From JAGMDK01 sp023128695 (lineage in GTDB: Bacteria > Planctomycetota > Phycisphaerae > UBA1845 > Fen-1342): a stretch of 57,763 nt of DNA. The notes under the pieces are model-generated. The model searched no databases. It was not told the origin of the DNA and worked only from the letters and a program-made list of their open reading frames with translations. Position numbers and translations under genes: made by a program. Within the stretch, counting starts at the first letter, position 1, and every line of letters starts with the position of its first letter. The DNA is taken from the NCBI GenBank assembly GCA_030628805.1, contig DAOVQG010000001.1, positions 1 through 57,763 of the forward strand. The letters are read 5' to 3'. Shown piece after piece: positions 29,549 to 36,503 of the stretch.

Positions 29549-29719
29549 GACTCCCTCTCCTTATATGATCTTCCACATTAGTTCCACACAAACAGGTAGC
29601 TTCTCTGCCACCATCGCTTGAATCGATTCTAGCCGAGTGGATGCCCGTGTGTCAAGCAGAAATGTTGAAGAAAAACCCAGAATCCAGCGTAGTGATTCGT
29701 GCAGATTGCGTCTTATCCT

Positions 29720-29790
29720 GGCCTGTGGGGCGGGCGTCCCTGCCCGCCAGTCGCGGGCACGGAGGCCCGCACCACCTTGAATCAAGATGC
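29720..29790. repeat. GGGCGGGC/GCCCGC palindrome in a gene-free spacer
   Basis: The 357-bp spacer 29549-29905 holds a dispersed palindrome of the form GTGGGGCGGGCGTCCCTGCC...GGAGGCCCGCACCACC, related to 57030-57110. Upstream of it is the promoter region of the gene at 28856. Confidence 0.65.
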
Positions 29791-29848
29791 GCTAATAACA
29801 AATCAGACCCCTAGCCGTGGCCGGGGGACCCGCGAGCGCAGCAAAACA

Positions 29849-29872
29849 GGCGGGCCGCGTACACGGTCCGCC
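29849..29872 (-). terminator. Intrinsic terminator after the second PEP-CTERM gene
   Basis: Minus strand: 9-bp stem GGCGGACCG/CGGCCCGCC (one G-T pair) followed by TGTTTTGC, 34 bp after the stop of the gene at 29906. Confidence 0.65.
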
Positions 29873-29905
29873 CGGGGATTCCAATGATGTTTTCTCAGAG
29901 CCGCC

Positions 29906-30553
29906 CTACCGGCGACGGAACAGCAACCCGGCGACTGCCAGCAACAGCAGGCTGGCCGGCTCGGGGATGCAAAGCGTATCAAGAACGATTTCGTCGAGAT
30001 AGAGCGTACAGTCACGTGGCTGGATATATATCATTTCTTCCACGGGGTTGGGCTCGACGATGACATGATACGTGACATGCCAATAGTATTGATCAAGCTT
30101 TGTCCACTCGACGACGTTGATAGAGGACTGATAAGGAAGTGTCACAACCAGCGGCTGGTGCCCATACCCGGCGGAATAGGTCATCTGAAGCCAGATTTCC
30201 TTGCGATTATCCGGGACCGGGCTGTTAGGGACATACAGCTCGATATAATCCTCGAAACGCCAAACGCCCTGGTGACCGTTATCGGTCTTTTTCCAGACAG
30301 TGAACGGGAAATCCCCAAATATGCGGGCCTCAGGCTCGCCGAACGGGTTCATGTCGACGTCGGCGGGCTCGATATAGGGGTTAGCATGTGGACCTGTCGG
30401 CCCCGTACTGAACTCCCATGTTTGTAAAGACGTAGTCCCCTGCCCCGGTGGACTTGTTCGCCATGGTGCGGGATACGTATCATCCGCGTTCGCCACAGCA
30501 CCGAAACCGATAACAATCGATGCTAAAGCGATTACTTCACGTGCTGCCTTCAT
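29906..30553 (-). CDS. PEP-CTERM protein, paralogue 1 of 3
   Basis: A 215-residue exported protein; start at 30553 (MKAAREVIALASIVIGFGAVANA). It ends with the sorting tail IPEPASLLLLAVAGLLFRRR. Shared with the next two genes: the opening D-x-P-P/A-x-WR, a WEF motif, NP-F/Y-G, F-P-F/Y-T-x-W, YQGVWKFEDY-like HQGVWRFEDY, KEIWLQMTY, and a C-terminal IYIQPRDCTLYLDEIVLDTLC. It is the most divergent of the trio. An inverted repeat (30615-30649) lies about 60 bp upstream. Confidence 0.85.
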   Translation of the reverse strand: MKAAREVIALASIVIGFGAVANADDTYPAPWRTSPPGQGTTSLQTWEFSTGPTGPHANPYIEPADVDMNPFGEPEARIFGDFPFTVWKKTDNGHQGVWRFEDYIELYVPNSPVPDNRKEIWLQMTYSAGYGHQPLVVTLPYQSSINVVEWTKLDQYYWHVTYHVIVEPNPVEEMIYIQPRDCTLYLDEIVLDTLCIPEPASLLLLAVAGLLFRRR

Positions 30554-30614
30554 GTTTTTCCCCAGCCGCCAGGCAGACCATACGCCCACCCATGCGCTTC
30601 TCTCTCACCCAATG

Positions 30615-30649
30615 AGAACCAGTTACTACAATCTCCATGCACTGGTTCT
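30615..30649. promoter_or_regulatory. 9-bp inverted repeat, possible operator
   Basis: AGAACCAGT and ACTGGTTCT are exact reverse complements separated by 17 bases, 62 bp upstream of the PEP-CTERM gene starting at 30553. An operator is possible; no regulator gene is nearby. The 424-bp spacer 30554-30977 otherwise holds the hairpin at 30682 and AT-rich DNA. Confidence 0.35.
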
Positions 30650-30681
30650 AGTTAGGCCGAAACGCAAAAGTCAAACGGCTT

Positions 30682-30702
30682 CTGAGAGCATTTCGCTCTC
30701 AG
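30682..30702 (-). terminator. Hairpin between PEP-CTERM paralogues 1 and 2
   Basis: Perfect 8-bp inverted repeat CTGAGAGC/GCTCTCAG with a 5-base loop. On the minus strand it is followed by AAGCCGTTTGACTTTTG, which is only weakly T-rich and lies 275 bp past the stop of paralogue 2. It could be a terminator or an operator. Confidence 0.35.
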
Positions 30703-30977
30703 CGGGGATAATAGACAGTATTTCTCGGCTTTTTCAGCTTTCTCCTTTTTTTCTCCGGCAAACTAGTACGACGTTATCGCCGATAATCTTGGAATTGCTT
30801 ACACAACCACCCCATACCTCAAGGTGAGACCAGCCGGAAACCAAGTGATTCCCGCTGTTCGGGACGCCGGTGTGCCGGGCCACACTTACTCGACGTCCCT
30901 AAATCGCAGCCCGGTGCGAATAGCGGACGAACCTCCCCAACCGGTCCGCCCGCCACCAGAAAACCACCGGGACCAGC

Positions 30978-31622
30978 CTAACGACGACGACGTAGCATTA
31001 GGCCGGCAACCGCCAGCAGGAACAGACTGGTCGGCTCGGGGATGCAGATCGTGTCGATAATGAGTTCATCTATAAAGGTCGTGCAATCATCCGGCATGAT
31101 ATAGATGCTTTCGAAATCTGGATTCGGCTCGATCGTGATGCGATAAGTCGCCTGCCAATAGGTAATTGTTGCTCCCGGCAGGAGGGGAAGCTCGCTCTTC
31201 TCAATGACCTCCACCGCACCCGACATGGCTGGCAGCGTCATAAAGTTCGGGTCCGCCCCGTCCTCGGCATAAAAAGTGATTTGAAGCCAGATTTCCTTGT
31301 AATCATTGGACACTGTGCAGTTCGGGATCTCAAGCAAAAAGTAATCCTCGAACTTCCACACGCCCTGATAGCCCTGATCTTCCGCCATCCACATAGTGTA
31401 GGGGAAGTTGCCGGCGATTGTGGCCGTGGCGTTCCCATAGGGGTTGCCGCCGGGGTTATCGGCCATCACTGGATTGGTTGGACTAGCGAACTCCCAATAT
31501 TGATAAGTTGTATTGTCATTGCCACGCCAAGACGGCGGGTTTGTGTCCTCGGCATACGCGTAACCAACAACTACCAGGAGACTCACCAACACAGCGGTTT
31601 TCATGAACGCTCTCATTTTCAT
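30978..31622 (-). CDS. PEP-CTERM protein, paralogue 2 of 3
   Basis: A 214-residue exported protein. AGGGAG lies four bases before the ATG at 31622; the signal peptide is AVLVSLLVVVGYAYA. Mature motifs: EDTNPPSWRG, TTYQYWEF, NPGGNPYG, GYQGVWKFEDYFLLEIPN, DYKEIWLQITFYAEDGADPN, TIEPNPDFESIYIMPDDC, FIDELIIDTIC. The tail is IPEPTSLFLLAVAGLMLRRRR. Very close to paralogue 3, implying recent duplication. Unknown function; probably surface- or matrix-located. Confidence 0.87.
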   Translation of the reverse strand: MKMRAFMKTAVLVSLLVVVGYAYAEDTNPPSWRGNDNTTYQYWEFASPTNPVMADNPGGNPYGNATATIAGNFPYTMWMAEDQGYQGVWKFEDYFLLEIPNCTVSNDYKEIWLQITFYAEDGADPNFMTLPAMSGAVEVIEKSELPLLPGATITYWQATYRITIEPNPDFESIYIMPDDCTTFIDELIIDTICIPEPTSLFLLAVAGLMLRRRR

Positions 31623-31672
31623 TCCACTCCCTTGTCAAGCGCGAGAATTCTCTCTGGACCGCGCCTTACTTC

Positions 31673-32308
31673 CTAACGACGACGACGCAGCAACAGACCG
31701 GCCACCGCCAACAGAACGATGCTGGACGGCTCAGGGATGCAAATCGTGTCCACGATCAATTCATCCACCCATGCCGTGCAGTCACGCGGCATGATATAAA
31801 TGGTTTCAAAGTCGGGATTCGGCTCGATAGTGAGCAGGTAGGTCGCATGCCAATAGGTCAAAGTGGCTCCCGGCTGGAGCGGCAACTCGGTTTTTTCAAG
31901 AACCTGAACCTCTCCCGACAAGGCCGGCACTGAGAGGATTTCTGGATTCGCGGCCTCTTCGGCGTAGTACGTGATCTGAATCCAGACTTCCTTGTAATCA
32001 TTGGGCGCCGGGTTGTTCGGGATCTCCAGAAGGATGTAATCCTCGAACTGCCACACGCCCTGATAGCCCTCGTGGGTGTCGAGCCACTGAGTGAACGGAA
32101 AGTTCCCGGTGACCGTGGCCTGGACATCGCCATAGGGATTGCCGCCCGGGTTATCGGGCGCCAAGGGATTGTCCGACGTGTTGAACTCCCAATACTGGTA
32201 AGTGGTGAGCTCATCCCCTCGCCACGTAGGCGGGTTGGTATCTTCTGCGTATAAATGTGCAGAAAATGCGAACAGACCAATCAATACCGCAGTTTTAAGT
32301 GCGTTCAT
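31673..32308 (-). CDS. PEP-CTERM protein, paralogue 3 of 3
   Basis: A 211-residue exported protein, signal peptide TAVLIGLFAFSAHLYA. It shares EDTNPPTWRG, TTYQYWEFN, NPGGNPYG, GYQGVWQFEDYILLEIPN, DYKEVWIQITYYAEEAANPE, TIEPNPDFETIYIMPRDC and WVDELIVDTIC with paralogue 2. It ends IPEPSSIVLLAVAGLLLRRRR. The upstream CTGGGGAAAAAG next to the start resembles CTGGGGAAAAAC before paralogue 1. Gene order suggests serial tandem duplication. Confidence 0.87.
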   Translation of the reverse strand: MNALKTAVLIGLFAFSAHLYAEDTNPPTWRGDELTTYQYWEFNTSDNPLAPDNPGGNPYGDVQATVTGNFPFTQWLDTHEGYQGVWQFEDYILLEIPNNPAPNDYKEVWIQITYYAEEAANPEILSVPALSGEVQVLEKTELPLQPGATLTYWHATYLLTIEPNPDFETIYIMPRDCTAWVDELIVDTICIPEPSSIVLLAVAGLLLRRRR

Positions 32309-32590
32309 CTCTTTTTCCCCAGATATCTACCTTTCAGGAGAACGCCCGACTTGGCGCTTCCACTCCCGACCGATCCCCGATCAAATGCTCACAAATAAGA
32401 TATTAGCCCATGCCAAGACCAATTGTCAAGTCAAACTTATTTTTAGGGGGCGTTTTTTTTTTCGCTGCTGCTGCCTGAGCCCCCTTTTCCGCCACGTCTC
32501 ACCCTTCTGTCGCCGCTGCACTCAACTCTCGATCAGATTACCGCTGAGTCATAAGTGTCGCTTAACAAATATGTTATGACCGGTAACAAA

Positions 32591-33814
32591 TCACGCGGAG
32601 GTCTCAAGACGTGCCGCGCTCGCCTCCGCCGCCGACCGTACAACCGGGTCGGCATCAAAGCAGACTTTTTTTAAAGTCGACCGGATTTTCTCGTCGGCGC
32701 GGGCGAGATTGCCCAACACAATGGCGGCGTTACGTCGCCATATATTGCGCCGGGCGCGGGTGGCAGCAGTATTATTAGTCAGACGGCGATACGCACCATT
32801 CCCCATACTGAGCAACTGAAGCAGGTCCACGCGAGCTGGTATGACCTCCGAGACCAGCTCCGGATGCGTGGCCAAGGGGGCCCTGGCATTGTAGGGGCAG
32901 ACCTGCTGGCAGGCGTCGCAGCCGAGAATCCGGTCCCCCAGAGCGGCGTGGAACTCCGCGGGAATCTGGCCGCGGTGCTCGATCGTCAAATATGCGATGC
33001 AGCGGGAAGCATCGAGTAGCCGGGGCCTGACCAACGCTTTCGTCGGGCACGCCTCCACGCAGCGCATGCAGGTGCCGCAACGGGAAGGGACCGGCGTGTC
33101 AGGCGCCAAGTCGAGCGTGGTGACGAGCTCGCCGAGGAAGAGATATGAACCGAAGCGCTCATTGAGCAGGCAAGTGTTCCGGCCGAACCAGCCGAGACCG
33201 GCGGCGGCGGCCAGCTCGCGTTCGAGCAGGGGGCCGGTGTCGACGAACGCCCGGGCCTCGAACTGCTCGGTCAATTGGCCCCGTAGACGGTCTACGAGGG
33301 TCGCGAGCATCTCACGCATTACCAGATGGTAATCGCGGCCGCGGGCGTATTGGGCGATCAGGCCGGTTGGGCGTACGGGCGAAGCATCGGCCCCGAGATC
33401 GACCTGCGGTCCAACAGTTCGTTGATACCTTGTGGCACCGGCATCTTGCCGGTGAGGTAGCGTCCCATCGACCTGCGGTCTAACAGTTCGTTGATTCCTT
33501 GTGGCACCGGCATCTTGCCGGTGAGGTAGCGTCCCATCGACCTGCGGTCTAATAGTTCGTTGATACCCGTCGCTGCGTTTATAGGACAATGCGACGCAAA
33601 TAACGGCCCGGGCCCCGTCCAAAAGTCGGGCCGGCTCGGCCCGGAGGCGGACGTTGCGGCGAAGGTATTGCATGGTGGCCCCATAGCCGGCGTCTAGCCA
33701 ATCCCTATAATAGGCCGCCCGACGGATTGGATCGGCACAGGTTACGCCGACGAGGTCGAAGCCGGCGCCGCGGGCGAGGGACTTGACAAGATGAGTTTTC
33801 GCGGCCGGCGTCAT
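32591..33814 (-). CDS. queG: Epoxyqueuosine reductase with in-frame repeat insertion
   Basis: Cobalamin- and iron-sulfur-dependent enzyme reducing epoxyqueuosine to queuosine in tRNA, cytosolic. 407 residues. Family motifs: YARGRDYHLVMREML, FVDTGPLLERELAAAAGLGW followed by FGRNTCLLN, and two ferredoxin-type clusters (CGTCMRCVEACPTKAL; CDACQQVCPYNARAPLATH). A HEAT-like C-terminal end has RNAAIVLGNLARADE. Residues about 85-139 are an insertion absent from usual homologues: two and a half copies of a 23-residue unit containing TLPHRQDAGATR, encoded by 69-bp repeats with family B palindromes. The core motifs are intact, so the enzyme may still work. queA, the preceding pathway step, is at 55758. 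Confidence 0.93.
   Translation of the reverse strand: MTPAAKTHLVKSLARGAGFDLVGVTCADPIRRAAYYRDWLDAGYGATMQYLRRNVRLRAEPARLLDGARAVICVALSYKRSDGYQRTIRPQVDGTLPHRQDAGATRNQRTVRPQVDGTLPHRQDAGATRYQRTVGPQVDLGADASPVRPTGLIAQYARGRDYHLVMREMLATLVDRLRGQLTEQFEARAFVDTGPLLERELAAAAGLGWFGRNTCLLNERFGSYLFLGELVTTLDLAPDTPVPSRCGTCMRCVEACPTKALVRPRLLDASRCIAYLTIEHRGQIPAEFHAALGDRILGCDACQQVCPYNARAPLATHPELVSEVIPARVDLLQLLSMGNGAYRRLTNNTAATRARRNIWRRNAAIVLGNLARADEKIRSTLKKVCFDADPVVRSAAEASAARLETSA
33398..33567. repeat. 69-bp in-frame tandem units with family B palindromes inside queG
   Basis: Units start at 33398, 33467 and 33536 (the third partial). Each full unit is 69 bp (23 codons): about 29 bp beginning ATCGACCTGCGGTCYAAYAG (host-like sequence) plus about 40 bp containing GGCACCGGCATCTTGCCGGTG. 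Spacing is exact, so the queG reading frame is kept. Confidence 0.92.
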
Positions 33815-33903
33815 TTGCGACGATGATACCAGGGAATTCGGGGCTCGCGCTACAGATGAAGCTGTGGCCGGCCAACAATATTATGCCGACGCGGAGTAGC
33901 TTT

Positions 33904-34311
33904 ATGTTCAATTACGACTGGTTTCACGGTGCGGGGCTGCGCCGGCAGACCGAGGAAGCCAAAAATCGGTGCGCTGCGCGAAAGTTCCCCGAGGCCCGCA
34001 AGAGCAAGAAGGGCAACGGCGACGCTGAGTACCAAAAATACAAAGACGAGCTGGAAACCCGCACCATCCTGTACCTCAAGGACGGTTTGAGTTACGAGAT
34101 GCGGGAGATCGCGGACATCGGCATCAGCAGTGCGCTGGCCTTCGAATGTACGCCGGTGGATGAGAACTATCAGGTCGGGGCGTACGTGATCGTGGTGCCG
34201 TTCGAGGACATCGCGCGGGTGGAAGTGTTCGCGGTACATCCGGACGAGAAGCCCCAGGAGAACATTCGCATCCCGGGCTTCAAGGCCGCGACCGGAGAGG
34301 GACGTGACTAG
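33904..34311 (+). CDS. Conserved hypothetical protein
   Basis: A 135-residue protein I do not recognise. I start at the ATG at 33904 (MFNYDWFHGAGLR), which follows GCGGAGTAGCTTT; longer in-frame starts reach back to 33823. It is charged and soluble, with no membrane segment. A middle part (RTILYLKDGLSYEMREIADI) and the C-terminal VIVVPFEDIARVEVFAVHP suggest a small beta-rich PilZ- or SHOCT-unrelated fold, unassigned. The TAG stop is part of the CTAG edge of a family E element. Confidence 0.65.
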   Translation: MFNYDWFHGAGLRRQTEEAKNRCAARKFPEARKSKKGNGDAEYQKYKDELETRTILYLKDGLSYEMREIADIGISSALAFECTPVDENYQVGAYVIVVPFEDIARVEVFAVHPDEKPQENIRIPGFKAATGEGRD

Positions 34312-34453
34312 TGCTCTGTCAGCGTTGCGTTGATGGGTGGCACGGCCGTGTCGGCCGTGAATACCCGCGACTTGTACACGGCTGACACAGCCGTGCCACC
34401 CATAAAGCGACGCGTGACAGAGTACTAGTGCTTTGCCACGCGATGGGCTACCC
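34308..34453. mobile_element. MITE-like family E element bounded by CTAG
   Basis: A 121-bp element from CTAGTGCTCTGTCAGCG (34308) to GTGACAGAGTACTAG (34428), with an inner palindrome GGTGGCACGGCCGTGTCGGC ... GACACAGCCGTGCCACC. A second partial family E end (CTAGTGCTTTGCCACGCG) continues to about 34453. The first CTAG contains the stop of the upstream gene. Confidence 0.82.
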
Positions 34454-34485
34454 AGCCGGATAGCGGTCAGGAGTTGTGTATAGTG

Positions 34486-35280
34486 ATGAGACGAGCAGCG
34501 TATATCATCACCATCGTGTTACTGAGCGGCATGCTCGCGGGGTGCACCTCCGGATTCGGCGAAAAGGCCAAATACGGGATCACATTCTATTGCCCCGGGG
34601 CGGGGAACGTGGACCTGGGCGATGCCGGCGTCCGCGAGGGCCTTGAGCAGGCCGGCTATCGCGGCCAGGTCTCACGCCTGACGTGGTCGGTCTCCTTCAA
34701 TGTGGCGATCGATCAGACCGTGCAACCCATCGCCCGACTCGGAGCCAAGCGTCTGGCGGGCTACATCCAGGATTACATCAACCAGTATCCGGGACGCGAA
34801 GTCAACGTGGTGGGGCTCTCGGCCGGCAGCGGCGTCGCCATCTGGGCCCTCGAAGCCCTCCGGCCAAAGTACAAGGTGAACAACGTGGTGCTCCTGGGCT
34901 CGAGCCTCTCGGAGAACTACGACGTCAGTAAGGCCCTGCGACACGTCAAGGGCAAAATCTACTGTTATTATTCGCCCAATGACGCGGTGCTGACCCAGTT
35001 AATGAAACTGGCCTGCACCATCGATGGGAAGTTCGGAGCGGAAGGCGCGGGAGCCGTGGGATTGCATCCGCCGCGCGGCGCCGACCGCGTGGTCAACATC
35101 CGTTGGCGGCCGGAGTTCGAGCGCTACGGTTACAGCGGGGGGCACATGGACAGCACGAGCCCGGCGTTCGTGCGGCGATACGTCTCGGAACATATCCTCA
35201 CTTCGCGGTCCGCCGCAGGGCCCGGAACAACGTTTGCCAAGCGGTCGGCGACAATTCCTCGGGTCGCGCATCTGGATTGA
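34486..35280 (+). CDS. Lipoprotein alpha/beta-hydrolase-like protein
   Basis: A 264-residue predicted lipoprotein: hydrophobic N-terminus ending in the lipobox LAGC, with lipidated C20. An alpha/beta-hydrolase-like nucleophile elbow, GLSAG with Ser112 (VNVVGLSAGSGVAIWALEAL), follows a predicted strand. A likely acid and histidine lie later (CYYSPNDAVL; YSGGHMDS). An esterase or lipase role in the envelope is inferred. Starts: ATG 34486, with GTG 34483 equally possible after CAGGAG. The last 83 bases overlap the convergent rsmA gene. Confidence 0.7.
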   Translation: MRRAAYIITIVLLSGMLAGCTSGFGEKAKYGITFYCPGAGNVDLGDAGVREGLEQAGYRGQVSRLTWSVSFNVAIDQTVQPIARLGAKRLAGYIQDYINQYPGREVNVVGLSAGSGVAIWALEALRPKYKVNNVVLLGSSLSENYDVSKALRHVKGKIYCYYSPNDAVLTQLMKLACTIDGKFGAEGAGAVGLHPPRGADRVVNIRWRPEFERYGYSGGHMDSTSPAFVRRYVSEHILTSRSAAGPGTTFAKRSATIPRVAHLD

Positions 35281-36073
35281 CGCCCGCGCGTTGAAAGACC
35301 ACCAGCGCGGCCGACTCGTCCCAATCACGCAGGAGGCGGCGTATCATCTTGCGGCGTTGCTGGAAGCCACGCTGGACCAGCGCGATGAAGGCGGGGATGT
35401 CGTCTACTTCAATCTGCTCGGTCGGGCGCGGGCGGATTGTAAGCATGACCGATTCCACCTGGGGGCGGGGCCAGAACGCGGTCGGCGGGATGATTGCGAG
35501 CGGGGTGATGTCCGCCATGGTTTGCATGATGACCGAGACCGGGCCGTAGTTGGCCGTGCGGGGTGGAGAAGACAATCGCTCACCAACTTCCTTCTGAATC
35601 GTGCACGTGAGGCGTTCAAAACCGGGCGTGACATGGAGTAAATCGACCAGGAGCGGGGTAGCGATTTGATAAGGCAGATTGGCGACGAGCTTGTACGCCC
35701 CGCCGGCCTCGGGGGGCTGCTCTAGGAGTATTCTGAGCACGAGCGGGTTGACGCGGTGTTTCGCGGCCAAGGCATCCCCCTGCATGAGAGTGAAACGGGA
35801 CTGTTGGCCGAATCGCCGGCGGAGGATGGCCTGGAAACCGTGATCGATTTCGATCGCTACGACTCGGCCGGCGTGTTCGAGCAGGAACTCGGTCAGTGAG
35901 CCGGTCCCGGGGCCGACCTCGAGCACCGTGTCGGCGGGGCTGAGGTCGGCCGCATCGACCAGTTTTCTCATGAGATTTAGGTCGATCAGGAAGTGCTGGC
36001 CGTAGCGGTGCCGCGGTGCCAGATCGGCTCCAGCGAGCAAGGCACGAATCTCGGACAGCGTCTGGCCGGGCAT
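35198..36073 (-). CDS. rsmA: 16S rRNA (adenine-N6)-dimethyltransferase RsmA/KsgA
   Basis: S-adenosylmethionine-dependent enzyme dimethylating the two adjacent adenosines in the 3' hairpin of 16S rRNA during 30S assembly. 291 residues from the ATG at 36073 (MPGQTLSEIRALL). Motifs: RYGQHFLIDLNLMRKLV, VLEVGPGTGSLTEFLL (SAM loop), VVAIEIDHGF, and NLPYQIATPLLVDLL carrying the catalytic NLPY. The C-terminal RNA-binding domain has FWPRPQVESVMLTI and FQQRRKMIRRLL. Its 3' end overlaps the hydrolase gene by 83 bp. Confidence 0.95.
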   Translation of the reverse strand: MPGQTLSEIRALLAGADLAPRHRYGQHFLIDLNLMRKLVDAADLSPADTVLEVGPGTGSLTEFLLEHAGRVVAIEIDHGFQAILRRRFGQQSRFTLMQGDALAAKHRVNPLVLRILLEQPPEAGGAYKLVANLPYQIATPLLVDLLHVTPGFERLTCTIQKEVGERLSSPPRTANYGPVSVIMQTMADITPLAIIPPTAFWPRPQVESVMLTIRPRPTEQIEVDDIPAFIALVQRGFQQRRKMIRRLLRDWDESAALVVFQRAGVNPDARPEELSPTAWQTLFRALRRTAK

Positions 36074-36159
36074 GATGACGATGGTGGGGCAAAGCGTCGG
36101 AATAGGCAAGTCGAGGGAGGACGAGGCGAGGGAGCGGGAGTCGAGGGAGGGCGAGTCGA

Positions 36160-36430
36160 GGGAGGGCGAGGCTCCCGCCGAGCCGCGTTTGGGAGGGCGA
36201 GGCTCCTGCCGGGCTGCGTTTGGGAGGGCGAGGCTCCTGCCGAGCTGCGTTTGGGAGGGCGAGGCTCCTGCCGAGCTGCGTTTGGGAGAGCGAGGCTCCT
36301 GCCGAGCTGCGGCTCAGCAGGAGCTTCGCCCTCCCCGTACGGCTCAGCAGGAGCTTCGCCCTCCCCGTACGGCTCAGCAGGAGCTTCGCCCTCCCCATAC
36401 GGCTCAGCGGGAGCTTCGCCCTCCCTATCC
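36160..36430. repeat. Two head-to-head arrays of family D units
   Basis: Five 31-bp units with GGGAGGGCGAGGCTCCTGCC start at 36160, 36191, 36222, 36253 and 36284. They are followed by four 30-bp units GGCTCAGCAGGAGCTTCGCC+CTCCCCGTAC starting at 36311, 36341, 36371 and 36401, which are the reverse-complement type. Together they could fold into one hairpin of about 120 bp per arm in the 430-bp spacer between DUF4139 and rsmA. Confidence 0.92.
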
Positions 36431-36437
36431 GAGGGTG

Positions 36438-36500
36438 GGACGGCCGGCACGGGGGCCAGCCGCTACACTTCGTCAGGCACAGGGGCCGGCCGCTACATTG
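36438..36500. repeat. Two family A elements at the DUF4139 stop
   Basis: Two copies of GGCCGGCCGCTACA-type sequence (CGGCCGGCACGGGGGCCAGC+CGCTACA and a shorter CAGGGGCCGGCCGCTACAT). On the minus strand they begin directly after the DUF4139 stop TAGCGTCAATGTAGCGG. Confidence 0.75.
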
Positions 36501-36503
36501 ACG

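Noticed and set aside
36123..36500. Coding potential of the GEAPAEP-type repeats
   Set aside because: All frames are driven by the 30/31-bp DNA repeats and lack a start context; treated as non-coding.
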